A stretch of DNA of 64,000 nt from Malania oleifera (lineage: Eukaryota; Streptophyta; Magnoliopsida; Santalales; Ximeniaceae): assembly GCF_029873635.1 (NCBI RefSeq), contig NC_080422.1, forward strand, positions 786,001 to 850,000, given 5' to 3'. Under the pieces are notes generated by a model, which saw only the letters and a list, made by a program, of their open reading frames with translations, had not been told where the DNA came from and did no database searches. How positions within the stretch are numbered: the stretch's first letter is position 1; every line of letters starts with the position of its first letter. Positions 24,701 through 34,355 of this stretch are shown one piece after another. The translations under genes and the position numbers were made by a program.

Positions 24701-27700
24701 CTGGATTGATGAGTACATATTCACCGATGAACTGGATGATATGTTGTCATGTAGAGCTGAACAGCAAAAACAATATGTCTAGAAAATCCTGCATAGCTGG
24801 GTTTAAAGTTTTGTTAAGGTTAATTGTCCAAGGGACCATGGTTGTTAAAGGCGCAAAGGACATTTGGGGAATTGGGCGTACTAAGGCGTAGAAGGCACTT
24901 GGGGGGTGTTAGGCAAAAGATTCAAGTGCACCAATGAAAAAATAAGGTGAGCATTTGTTTTTCATGTATTTTTTCTTGATTTGGCATAATTTAATAGTAT
25001 TTTGAAGTATTTCGAATTTTTCTATATCAAGTTATTGTTAATGGTTAAGTACAGGGTTAACCAAGTCTAAAGTTTATCTAAGCCTAAGAATTGTGCATAT
25101 TTCACCAAATTTTAACTGAAACACTTTTAAGAATCATCTCTACCAGTATTTTGATTTCAAATCATTTAAATCTAATTAATTTTTGTCTAAAAAATCGAAA
25201 TTAATTTTTCTAAAGACTGACTTAAGGGAATGTCTTCAAAAATTAGGAAAGCTAAACAAACTTGAAGTTTTTCAATTTTGTTTTTGAAAGGGAGGGTTGA
25301 CTACTAATTGTTTTGGAATTGTATTTTGTTAGTGGTTTTATTGAATATTAATGGGGATATTTTCTTATCTACTTGTATAAGATTAAATTAGTAGAATAAA
25401 AAAAAGAAAAATGGCATTTACTTGAATGATATTAAATGGAAATAAACTTCTCATTGTGCTCAAAATGGGATATAAGTTCTTTTAAGAGTACAACATGAAC
25501 TAGGCATGGTTTTTTTTTTGCCCTTGGTGTCTAGCCCAGAGGTGTGTACCAAGGCATATAGGTCCGTGCCTCATGCAATCGCTTAAGGGTGCAAGTCTTG
25601 GTGCCTAGGGCCATGCCTTTAACAACAATGGAGAAGGGTTTTTTTTTTTAATCTCACAAGATGTATCTTATTAGCCTTACTCTTTTTGGACTATAGGATT
25701 TTGCTTCTCAAAGAGGTCATATATAGCTTAGTTATGACTCAAAGAAATTAAGATAATTTTTTGTTAGTAGTTTTAAGGTTTTTGAGTCGTGCTTCTTGAA
25801 GGGATAATTGCAATGAAAGCTATGTTAATGACAATATTTGTGTAGCTCTTTTAAAACAAATTAAAGATCCATAGTGTTTTTTTTTTTTTTTTTTTGCAAG
25901 TACCCAAACCGTTGTTGTCTCTCTCTTATCTTATCTTCTACAAGAGTTATGCCTAACTTACCATGAATATGTTCATTTCTTAATTTATCTTTTAATGCTA
26001 TGACACTCGTCCATCTAAGCAGTCTCATCTCGACAACTTTTACTTTTTTGATATGTTGTTTCTTAGTTGTTCAACATTTTGATTCATATAGTATAGCTGG
26101 TCTTACAATCGTCCTATAAAACTTTCCTTTTACTTTTAAGGTTATTCTACAATCACAAAGCACACTTGAAACACTTTTCCATTTACCCAACCTGCTTCAA
26201 CTCTTTACATTACATCCTCTTCAATTTCTATTTCAACTTGGATAATAGATCCAAGATATTGAAATCTACTAGTGCTATTGAATTTTTCATCATCAAGGTT
26301 AACTTTGTCTCAAATATTCCTCCTAATAAAATTATATTTTATATATTCTGTCTTATTTCTACTTATTTTAAAGCCTCTAAATTCTAAAGTTTCTTTCCGC
26401 AATTCTATCTTTGATTCTACTCCACCCCTAATTTCATTAATCAAGACTATCATTTGCAAAAACATACACCATAGAACCTCATTTTGGAACTCCTAGTCAA
26501 TCATCCATCACTAAAGCAAATAGATAAGGGCTCAAAGAAGATCTTTGATGTACATCTATCATGATTGAAAATTCTCTAGTATCTCCACCTATAGTCCTAG
26601 CCATAGTTATTACTCCATTGTATATATCCTTAATGACATCAAGTACTACATGCACTTTTTTTTATTTTTTTATTTTATGTTTTCTAAAACCCACCATAGA
26701 ACTTCCCTAACTACCCTATCATATGTCTTCTTTAAGTCCATAAATACCATAGGCAAGTCCCACTTCTTTTTCCTAAACTTTTCCATTGATCTTCTTAAAA
26801 GATATATAGCTTCTGTGGTAGATCTCCCAAGCATAAAACTAAATTGATTTTTTGAGACCTTCATTTTTAGCCTTAATTTTTGTTCAACAACACTTTCTCA
26901 CAGTTTCATTGTATGACTCGTACGTTTAATTCCACGATAATTATTATAATTTTGAATATCTTCTTTATTTTTGTATATAGGTATTAAAGTGTTTTTCCTC
27001 TATTCTTCGGAAAATTCTTAGTTTTTATAATTGTGTTAAATAAATTAATTAACCATATAATTCTGTTATCACTTAAACATTTCCAAATTTTAATTAAGAT
27101 GTTATCCAACCCTATAGAATTTCCATTTTTCATTTATTTTAGTGCAAACTTAACTTTGTTAACTTTAATGATTAATCTTGCAAATAAACTTCATATTTTT
27201 AGTTTTTCCCTCGTTTGTCAATTCTAAGTTTAAGTCCTCTACTTGGTTTTCATTAAATAGCTCTAACTTTCTTTTTATGCCTTCTTCCTAATCAAGACAA
27301 TCCTCACTTTTTATACATTTTACATTATGTTAGCCCTTACTCTTTATTTCTCTAACTCTAGCAAGTTTAAATATGTCTCTTTCCGCTCCTTTTGTATCTA
27401 ATCTAGCATAAAAATTATTAAATGATCTATGTTTAGCCTTATTAACGGTCTTTTTTGCATCTTTTCTCGCCTCTTTATATTTTCCAAAGTTTTTCATGTT
27501 CTTACATTTTTGTCATGTTTTATACCAAATTCTTTGTCTTTGCAACTTTTTGGACATCTTGATCCTCATCTCCAACTTTCTTTGCTCTTCAAAAATCTTC
27601 CTTTTGTTTCACTTAAAATTTATTTTGCTATCTTTTTAATGGAGCTAGCTATCCTACTCCAAATAGCATTTGTGTTTACACCATATTTTATAGTACAATC

Positions 27701-30700
27701 ATCATCTTTGGTCATCTTATCTTTAAATTTTATTATATTTTCTCCCTTTAGGTTCCACCACGTAGTTTTCTTACACTGGTTTATTTTATCATTTCTCTTC
27801 CATTTTTTAATACATAGATCTAACACTAAAACTCCATGTTGTGTGGTGAAGCTTTTACTTGGGATAATTTTACAATCCTTGCGATCTACCCTCCTAGTTA
27901 AGAAAAAATCTATTTGACTTTTATTTTTGTCCACTTTTGAAGGTTGTTGAGTGTTCTCTCTTCTTAAAGCAAGTATTCATTGTAATAAAATCATATGACA
28001 TGGCAAAGTCTAAAATCATCTCTCTAGGCTCAATTTTGTCTCCATATCTATATCCTCCATGCATCCTCTTATAACCTTTATTATCCCTTCCAACGTGTCC
28101 ATTCGTATCTACTCCTATGAATATTTTCTTAGCCCCTGATATGTCTTGTATAATACTATCCGTATCTTCCAAAAATTATCTTTTAAAGTATTTTGTTAAA
28201 CCTACCGGAGGAGCATAAGCACTAATGACATTTATTATCTCTTAGCCTAAGGCCATCTTCATTTTTATAATTCTATCCCTTACGCTTTTGACATCTACAA
28301 TGCTATTTGTTAAGTTTTTGTTTATATAATTTCTAACCCATTCATATGTTTTTCTTTTCCAATATACCAAAATTTAAACCTGATTTTTCAATTTCTCTAG
28401 CTTTCACCCCTACCCACTTAGCTTCTTGAAGGCAAATTTGATTAATATTTTTTTTTCTAATCATTGTGGTCATAATTTTCATTTACCCATGAGTGTCCCT
28501 ATATTCTAAGTTTCTAATCTAATCCTAGTCTCCTAAAAGTATATGTTTATATTGGTTGACATTGGGAAATGACGTCATTATCATTAGTCATTCGACCTTT
28601 CGCAGTAAACTGACTTTTCATCTTGAATGAAAGGATATATTCTTTGCCCTAGAAACTATCGGACAAGAACCCTTCCCTTCCCTTCCCTCCCTTGCTTCCC
28701 CAAAAATAATCTATCAAAAGAAAATATCCCATTTTCACCCAAGAAATTTCAGACAGATGGCATCAAAAGATCTGTCTGAAGATTCCAATGTTACCTTCTA
28801 TAGACCTGTTGATACAAAAAAGTGTATAACTTTCCTAGTACTATCTGAATTCCATAGAAAAAAGGCTGAAAATTGATCTTGCCCATACCAATTATTGAAC
28901 TTTGTTTGGCCTACATCATCTTATAAAAAATTTAGTTAGAAAAAAAATCTTATTATCTTTACCAAATCTTTATTGCAAATCATTTTTTTTTTTTGGTTAT
29001 CGACCTGCAATAGACATGTATTTTTCTTGAATTTTGTAAAAAATTAACTACAACTTATATCTATTTAGAATTAAATTAAATAATTATATTTTACTTTTAT
29101 GCTTTTGGTTAATGGTTACTATAGATTTTTTGAATGACTCTTAGGGAATGTTTGACTTACATTATCTTAAAAGCCCCCTTGGAACAACTTTTCTGTATTT
29201 TATGCCTTGGAATAGGTCATGGAAGTATTTTCCCGGAATATAAGATTATGCCATTTGACATTAAATGCATATTAGAATATTATTTCAATAAGAATGCCCC
29301 TAGACATGATATGATAATCTTATTACAGACATTCTTTTAATGTGCATCTCTCTCTCTCTCTCTCTCTCCCTATATATAATTGTAATAATATTTAGTAGTA
29401 ATCATAATAAAGAAAATTAGTAATAATAGTAGCAACGACAACAACAATTATTCAATCACAATAAGAAGAAGGAGGTGCAATTCTGTCCAGAAATAATGAA
29501 TGATAGTGATCTTTTGTCCCATGAAGTTGAATTCCCATCAGAATCCAAAGTTACCAGGTTTTTAATTTTGATACCTGTGCCTTGGGGGCATCTTGCATTC
29601 CCAGGGAATCCAAATGCCCACCACATAGAATTTCCATGGGTCATTAAAAACATTTCAGAGGTCACATTCCCAAGAATTTCGCTGGATAACTGGAGCCAAA
29701 TACCCCCTTTGTTCTACTTTAGAGTTACAAGCAGACCAGGAATTTTCTGTCTATCCTACCCCCTCATACTGCCTAAAGCCTCAATGAGCACACAATTTCT
29801 TACTAGTGCACTATCTAATCTGAGTTGCAGGTACTTGAACAATTCTATACACTTTTTATCATCTTAATCATCTACAATTGCTACAGTACCAAAACGTACA
29901 CTGACACACATACAGGCCTAACCTGGGCAAACTATCTCAGGCTTGAGGTCAGACTAGTGTATTTTCATTTTACTCTGGGTCGGCTGATTCCATGGCTACC
30001 CTTTTGTGGGACAGCATGGTAGACATGTAATCAAACTGAAGGGAGAGTAGACTAGTATAAGCATTGATTTTTTTTTTTCCCAAAGATACCTGTGGAAATA
30101 AGGCCAATTGATGAAACTTATGTGCTACTTCAAAAATCAAGTCTTGAAAGAAGGCATAGGCTTTCACTCATTTCTTCATTTTTTAGGTCTTTTGGCATGA
30201 AATTTGCTTAATTTATAAACTTGGGGCCTATCTTTGTGTTCATTTTGCCTTATCATTCCAATTCCAAGCATTTCCAAAATATTAAGCTGCCCAGTCCTGG
30301 CAAATATTTCAAAAAGATTTTAATTTGTGGCTTGAAAGAAACATCTGCTGAAACAAAACTTTGGACAAAGACACTATGCTTTCTTGTTTAGAATGCAGAT
30401 GCGTAGATTAAGATGGATGGGAGTGGTAAGCACAGAAACAATTGGATTACGGATTAATTCATTCACTTGGAGTTCAGAATGACACTAACTGGGCTAAGTA
30501 ATTGGAACTCTGATCAAGATGGTAATGTGAGGTAAAGAGTAGAAATGACACCTATGTGGAGTGATATGGTTAAAATTAATCGTCTTGTGAGGACTAGGGG
30601 ACAAAAAAAAAGGATTTGTGGACTTGGGTTAAGATACCTAAAAGAAGGCTTGGACATGTGATTTATTACAGGCCTGCTGAGTCCGAATATATGAGATGGA

Positions 30701-32361
30701 GGATTTATTGAGTTGTTGCATGGGGTCTAGGATGTGTGTGCGTGTGCATGTGTAAGATGGGAGAGTAGGATGCTGAGGTATAAACATTGCTCAAGTGCTG
30801 AATGGAATGATACTGTTGTCAGTGGACCATCCAGTTACCCCATGCAGCTTAGTATATCTGATCTACATTAGTATGTTTTAGCAGTTTGTCTATCGTGGGC
30901 TCTAATCATTCTGCTGTTATTTGTCAACTCTCCTGTGCTGTTTACAATTTATCATATTTGGAAAGCAAGAAATTCCATTCTGTGGATAATATAATTCAGA
31001 AATTCTTTCTTGCTGGCAAGAGTATATGTTCTGGTTTTAAGGCTTTTGATAGTCCCATTTCTACTTTTTCAATCTGCTGTTGTTAAGAGGCTTTGCTAAG
31101 CCTCTTTCTCTGTTGTTTTTTGCTTAAGATATTCTCTTACCTTTTGAAAAAGAGAGGGGAAGAGAGGGGAGGGGGGCTTGCAATTTGCTGATGTGAATTA
31201 CTGCAATGACTTTTGGATGTGAAACGCACTGAGCAAGAAATTTTTGAAAGGTGAAGACTGAGTAGTGGCAGTATGGGAAATGGGTGGTGATGATTTTATA
31301 GTTAAGAAATTTAATGAACGAATGCACCTTGAGTTTGAAGTCTGATACTAGCTAGTAACTGGTGCATCGAGAAATGAGAATATAATCTTACTGGATGTTT
31401 TCCGGCCATGAACTATAAGGATGAATGCTGGAAGTGCATCTGAAAATTTTTTACATGCCTTGCTATCAAAAAAAGGAAAAAAAATTTGGTTTGCCTTGGT
31501 GAGGATAAATTCTCCAGGCCTCTATGGCCAGGAATGTTCAGATGCTTGTTTTATATTTAGTATCCCGAACTATGAAATAGGTCTAGATACTTTGATGGCT
31601 TTCCTTCAGCTTTATGAACAATATGTGCATTTTTCAATCCTTGGTGGTAAATGAACTATGAGGATTCGGGAAAGAAACTTCCTCTGAAATACTAAGATGA
31701 GTATATGAAAGTAAAAGGCTTAGGGCACTTGGGGAAAAGAACTTTTGAAAACGATTACAGTTTTTGGATAAATTAGCAGCTTTAGCGAATAAGTTGTAAG
31801 CTGATGAAATGTGTAAATAATGTACGAATAATATTTGATAGAGACAGGGACACTTGATTGAATAGAATAATTTGCTACAGAAGACCAGTTTTGATATTTT
31901 AAAAGCTTCAAACCTGCGACTTTTAAAATATCTCCATAAAAGCTAGCTTTTTAAAAGCTGAAAACGTTATTAGCTTATTTACCAAACACAACGCACACAA
32001 CTTTATAAAAAGAATAATTTATCCAAAAAGAAAAAGGGCATAACTCCCCCTCAATCAGTGTTTACTTTGCTTGAATCTCTGAGAATTCAAAAGTGAGCAT
32101 GGTAGAGTAGCTTCCGGAAACAGGCAAATAGTTTTTAGATCATTTTCGTTTTTTGCTTTTTGGTTTTTTGGCTCCGTTTGATTTTACACTACCAATTTTC
32201 TTCATTGTCAGACGGTGAGGGGAAAGTGCTTTGAGAAGTGCATCACAAAGCCGGGGTCAAGCCTGAGTGGAAGCGAGAGCAGTTGCATATCCAGGTGTGT
32301 GGATCGCTACATTGAAGCCACTGGAATCATTAGCAGAGCTCTTTTTAGTGCACCTCGCTAG
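18755..32361 (+). CDS. TIM13: TIM13, small Tim chaperone of the mitochondrial intermembrane space (two exons)
   Basis: The coding exons are 18755-18874 (40 codons) and 32212-32361 (49 codons plus stop), joined in phase 0 across GT...AG borders to give 89 residues. The family works as a Tim8-Tim13 heterohexamer that carries hydrophobic precursors from the TOM complex across the intermembrane space. Exon 1 encodes a Ser-rich N-terminus and the helix DFMDQLKTQLAQAYAEEFLE. Exon 2 begins TVRGKCFEKC and encodes the twin CX3C motif (Cys46/50 and Cys65/69, 14 residues between pairs) needed for two disulfides, then ends SRALFSAPR. Length and sequence closely match plant TIM13 proteins, and the start is the only Met before the helix. 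All key cysteines are intact. The oddity is the 13,337-bp intron, filled with transposons. There are no operon-like neighbours; the next gene, PPA, is convergent. Confidence 0.93.
20290..23730 (+). mobile_element. Ty1/Copia fossil in the TIM13 intron, heavily broken
   Basis: The Copia domain order is visible: aspartic protease-like segment (about 20460-20640, PWIIDFATID), GAG-pre-integrase (about 21020-21190, CRLGHPSLDKFKQL and a C-X2-C-type zinc motif), integrase core (about 21190-21760), reverse transcriptase (about 22270-23000, with YADDIV) and RNase H (about 23230-23600, SWKSKKQTVDARSSAESKY). The LTRs were not recognised, so the ends are approximate. It lies in the same orientation as TIM13. 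Many breaks make it an old copy, yet it contains an apparently exact 164-bp tandem duplication. Confidence 0.85.
20691..21018 (+). repeat. Exact 164-bp tandem duplication
   Basis: 20691-20854 and 20855-21018 appear identical base for base, each running from ATCTTATGTCAG to CATTACCTGCAC. The identity contrasts with the decay of the surrounding Copia copy, so the duplication is recent or is an assembly artefact. Confidence 0.9.
23731..24837. other. Intronic sequence, no gene recognised
   Basis: This stretch begins with a T-rich run near 23718-23730. Short open frames near 24065-24313 have no recognisable family. Near 24440-24505 is a short local duplication around ATCACTTCGGTCATTATAG/ATCACTCCGGTCATTATAG. 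I could not assign it to an element. Confidence 0.4.
24838..25629. mobile_element. Non-autonomous DNA transposon-like element with TIRs
   Basis: The ends are inverted repeats: ATGGTTGTTAAAGGC on the left, and the complement of ATTGTTGTTAAAGGC on the right (14 of 15 match). Subterminal sequence on both sides is rich in GGCAC/GTGCC-type phrases. There is no transposase. The superfamily is uncertain and a clear target duplication was not identified. Confidence 0.5.
25878..28560 (-). mobile_element. RTE-clade LINE, inactive, antisense in the TIM13 intron
   Basis: On the minus strand the order is endonuclease (about 28500-27920; INQICLQEAKWVGVKAREI, then KKIFIGVDTNGHVGRD), linker (about 27900-27200), reverse transcriptase (about 26870-26280; KNQFSFMLGRSTTEAIYLLR and MVFMDLKKTYDRV), and a C-terminal tail (about 26100-25900; NEHIHGKLGITLVEDKIRE). 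The insertion ends in a T run on the plus strand (about 25878-25896), read as the poly(A) tail. The usual FADD catalytic motif reads FAND here, several frameshifts and stops split the frame, and the C-terminus stops short of the usual GHV block. This is a dead RTE copy of the type found widely in plants. Confidence 0.85.
28561..30379. other. Intronic sequence, no gene recognised
   Basis: This part is AT-rich, with a CT run near 29347-29369, a degenerate TAATAATAG-type simple repeat near 29380-29460, and an unassigned stretch at 29475-29867 whose open frame resembles no family I know. Confidence 0.4.
30380..30715 (+). mobile_element. LINE (RTE-type) C-terminal tail fragment
   Basis: Pieces of the plus-strand translation (RMQMRRLRWMG, then RRLGHVIYYRPAESEYMRW) resemble the RTE C-terminal signature MRMLRWM...RWFGHVxRRP. 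It is interrupted and short. Its orientation is opposite to the LINE at 25.9-28.6 kb, so it is a separate insertion. Confidence 0.4.
30716..32211. other. 3' part of the TIM13 intron
   Basis: No gene was seen. Sequence at about 31890-31990 contains AGCTTTTAAAAGCT-like inverted phrases similar to those near 39750-39810, possibly MITE debris. The last 50 bases include the pyrimidine-rich tract before the TIM13 acceptor. Confidence 0.35.
32212..32361 (+). CDS. TIM13: TIM13 exon 2 (twin CX3C half)
   Basis: This small exon begins ACGGTGAGGGG right after TTCATTGTCAG and ends at TAG. It encodes 49 residues with CFEKC and CISRC and the C-terminal helix VDRYIEATGIISRALF. It is the diagnostic half of the protein and lies 13.3 kb from exon 1. 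It has no ATG of its own, so it is easy to miss or to misassign as a separate fragment. Confidence 0.93.
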   Translation, partial: TVRGKCFEKCITKPGSSLSGSESSCISRCVDRYIEATGIISRALFSAPR

Positions 32362-33340
32362 AAGTTTCAAACATTGGTACCATGTTGAAGATTGCCGATG
32401 CTGCCAAATTCCAGAGTGGAAATGAGAATTGACAGGACAGCGTAATTGTTCCCCATTTCTGATATTCATCGAGGTTTAGTAATCTTAATTCAAGTAGAGT
32501 ACCATTCCATTTTGAACCACCACCTGTTTCAAGTTTTAAAACCCCGGAAGAATCATGGTTATATTGTTTGTGTGCTTTATGCTTTGAACTGCATATTGTG
32601 CATCAGAAGATTAAATTTTGACTAAAATTCCTGGTTCATGAAATATATGCAAGCAAATTGCGCTTGAACACCACCACTAACAAACATTTGTCAATGGCAA
32701 AAATCCGGCCTCCAGGCTCACACTAAAATAATCCCCGCCCAAAGGCTTTGGGCTACCTGCCTTTTCTTTAACTGATGTGGGCAGGAAATGTTTTGGAATC
32801 CCCCAATTGTCGATTAAAGGTGGGGTTTGAGAAGTTGCAGTTTGGTGACGCCCCACTGAACTGCTGGCAACTGTTACGTAAAATGCATTATGATGGAAAG
32901 GTTTTGCTTGCTTGCCACGAAAAATTGCATTTTTTTCCTTTGTTTTTTATTTATTATTTCTGTTATATATCTTGTCTTCCTTCGGTTTAATCACATAGGA
33001 GAAAATATAGAAAATGGAAACAAATAAGCAATTCTGATTAATCACATTTCTGTGGTGTTTCTCATGACAATGTAAAGGGAAAAAAATTAAAGAAAAACCA
33101 TTCTAAACGTGCAAGCTCATGGTTTAGGCAAAAAGCACCAAATCTAGTTGGCTAGACTCGAATTTAATCCTTCCCTGCCCGACTTTTAATCTCTATAAAC
33201 TCCTAATAATCACCAGTTAGCTCTTACTACCGCTGCGACAGGGTTGGGGAAAATCAATTCCTGCATCATAGTACTACTGAAATCCAAAAATGGAAAAAGA
33301 AAAGAGCTCCATCCATGTTACCCCTTTTAATTCATCTAAA
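32362..33340. other. TIM13 3' flank / intergenic
   Basis: This stretch probably starts with the TIM13 3' UTR. No second gene, RNA gene or repeat was recognised. The polyadenylation site could not be placed. Confidence 0.4.
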
Positions 33341-33578
33341 GGTGGGTCAGGTGGTCGATCGAATTCCGGGTGTGCCTCTCACGAGGTCAGCAATGCGCCT
33401 CCCGGGTTCGATTCCTCCCCTGGACTCCTGGTTTACCCTCCTCGTGGTGATGTGGGGCCGGATCCATGGGACGTGGGATTAGTCACTGGCCGGTACGACG
33501 GACCGTAAAACAGACGTCGTTGACGGTAAGTGGATACCCGGACGTACCCGAAAAAAAAAAAAAAAAAGGTGGGTCAGG
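33341..33578 (+). mobile_element. tRNA-derived SINE with 11-bp target duplication
   Basis: The body is 33352-33567, flanked by exact direct repeats GGTGGGTCAGG at 33341-33351 and 33568-33578. It has a perfect Pol III B box (GGTTCGATTCC, 33405-33415), a likely A-box region about 50 bp upstream, and a 17-A tail. The intact duplication and pure poly(A) suggest a fairly recent insertion. It lies in the space between the convergent TIM13 and PPA genes. Confidence 0.85.
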
Positions 33579-34355
33579 GCTCAAATCCCCTGGCTGTCGT
33601 TCTCACCGATTCAACTTGGATCTGACATGTTTATTTTATTTAACACACTATTAAGAGCATGAGCATAAATGGCAACTTGGCAAACTGAAAGCGCATCATG
33701 ATCCCGAGTGAGAGCTAGCAAAAGTATAATCATACAGGCACAGTAATCAATTTTATTTATGAAGCGTGGGCATGTGGGGCGGCCTTCCACCACTAGCCCG
33801 CTGGCATGCTTCGCCGGCGTCCCCATCTTAAACCCTTCCTCACTCAGGTCCTTCCTCCATAGGACCACTGCTGGCGCTGGTACGGCCTATTTACTTTTCC
33901 TACTTGTCTATTCACACACTTATTTCGCATTCCACGCCCCACAGAGCAGGAGGGTGGCCGGCATGACGAATAATAAATTGGATTTTTTCCAGCACACCAA
34001 AGGGCGTAAAAATGTAAACACAACATGTGGAATTTTTAGGACCGTCGCTTTTTTCTCTTTCTCAATTTGAGAACAAACAAGACAATTATTTCAAATAAAA
34101 ACAACACAAGAGTACTAAAATTAGCTTTAAGTTCACAACTCAGCCATACTGTTTATTCCTTTATTGCTTCAATCAGAGGATTGTCTCACCCAAAACAAGT
34201 GCCAAAAATTGTACCTACAGCATAAAAAATAACGCAACGAAGTTCACCCTTTCTTCATCAGCAATCACCAATAAAACCAATTTAACGCTGATGCAGTGAT
34301 CATCAGCTATCACCAATGAAACGGAATTAAAGCTGAAGCAGAGAACCTGCTTCGC
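33579..34355. other. Intergenic, GC-rich unassigned patch
   Basis: 33750-33970 is GC-richer than its surroundings, with open frames on both strands, none of a family I recognise. The rest probably includes the PPA 3' UTR on the minus strand. Confidence 0.35.

Larger units (their letters stand above)
18875..32211 (+). other. TIM13 intron 1 (13.3 kb, transposon-laden)
   Basis: The intron has a GTAATC donor and a TTGTCAG acceptor. It contains an unrecognised stretch with imperfect repeats (about 19640-20240, GGGCTGCAT and TTGTTCATGG phrases), a Copia fossil (about 20290-23730), unrecognised sequence (23731-24837), a TIR element (24838-25629), an RTE LINE (about 25878-28560), mostly unrecognised sequence (28561-30379), a LINE tail fragment (about 30380-30715) and further non-coding sequence to 32211. 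If the gene is active, all of this is transcribed and spliced out. Confidence 0.85.

Noticed and set aside
27429-27917. Plus-strand open frame of 162 residues, membrane-protein-like
   Set aside because: It is the antisense of the LINE endonuclease/RT linker; the Phe/Leu richness comes from the complement of AAA/GAA codons.
29475-29867. Open frame of 130 residues in the TIM13 intron
   Set aside because: No recognisable domain, intron location and no splice-consistent context; most likely chance.
31711-31990. Possible MITE with AGCTTTTAAAAGCT arms
   Set aside because: The inverted phrases are short and AT-rich, and I could not define two ends or a target duplication.
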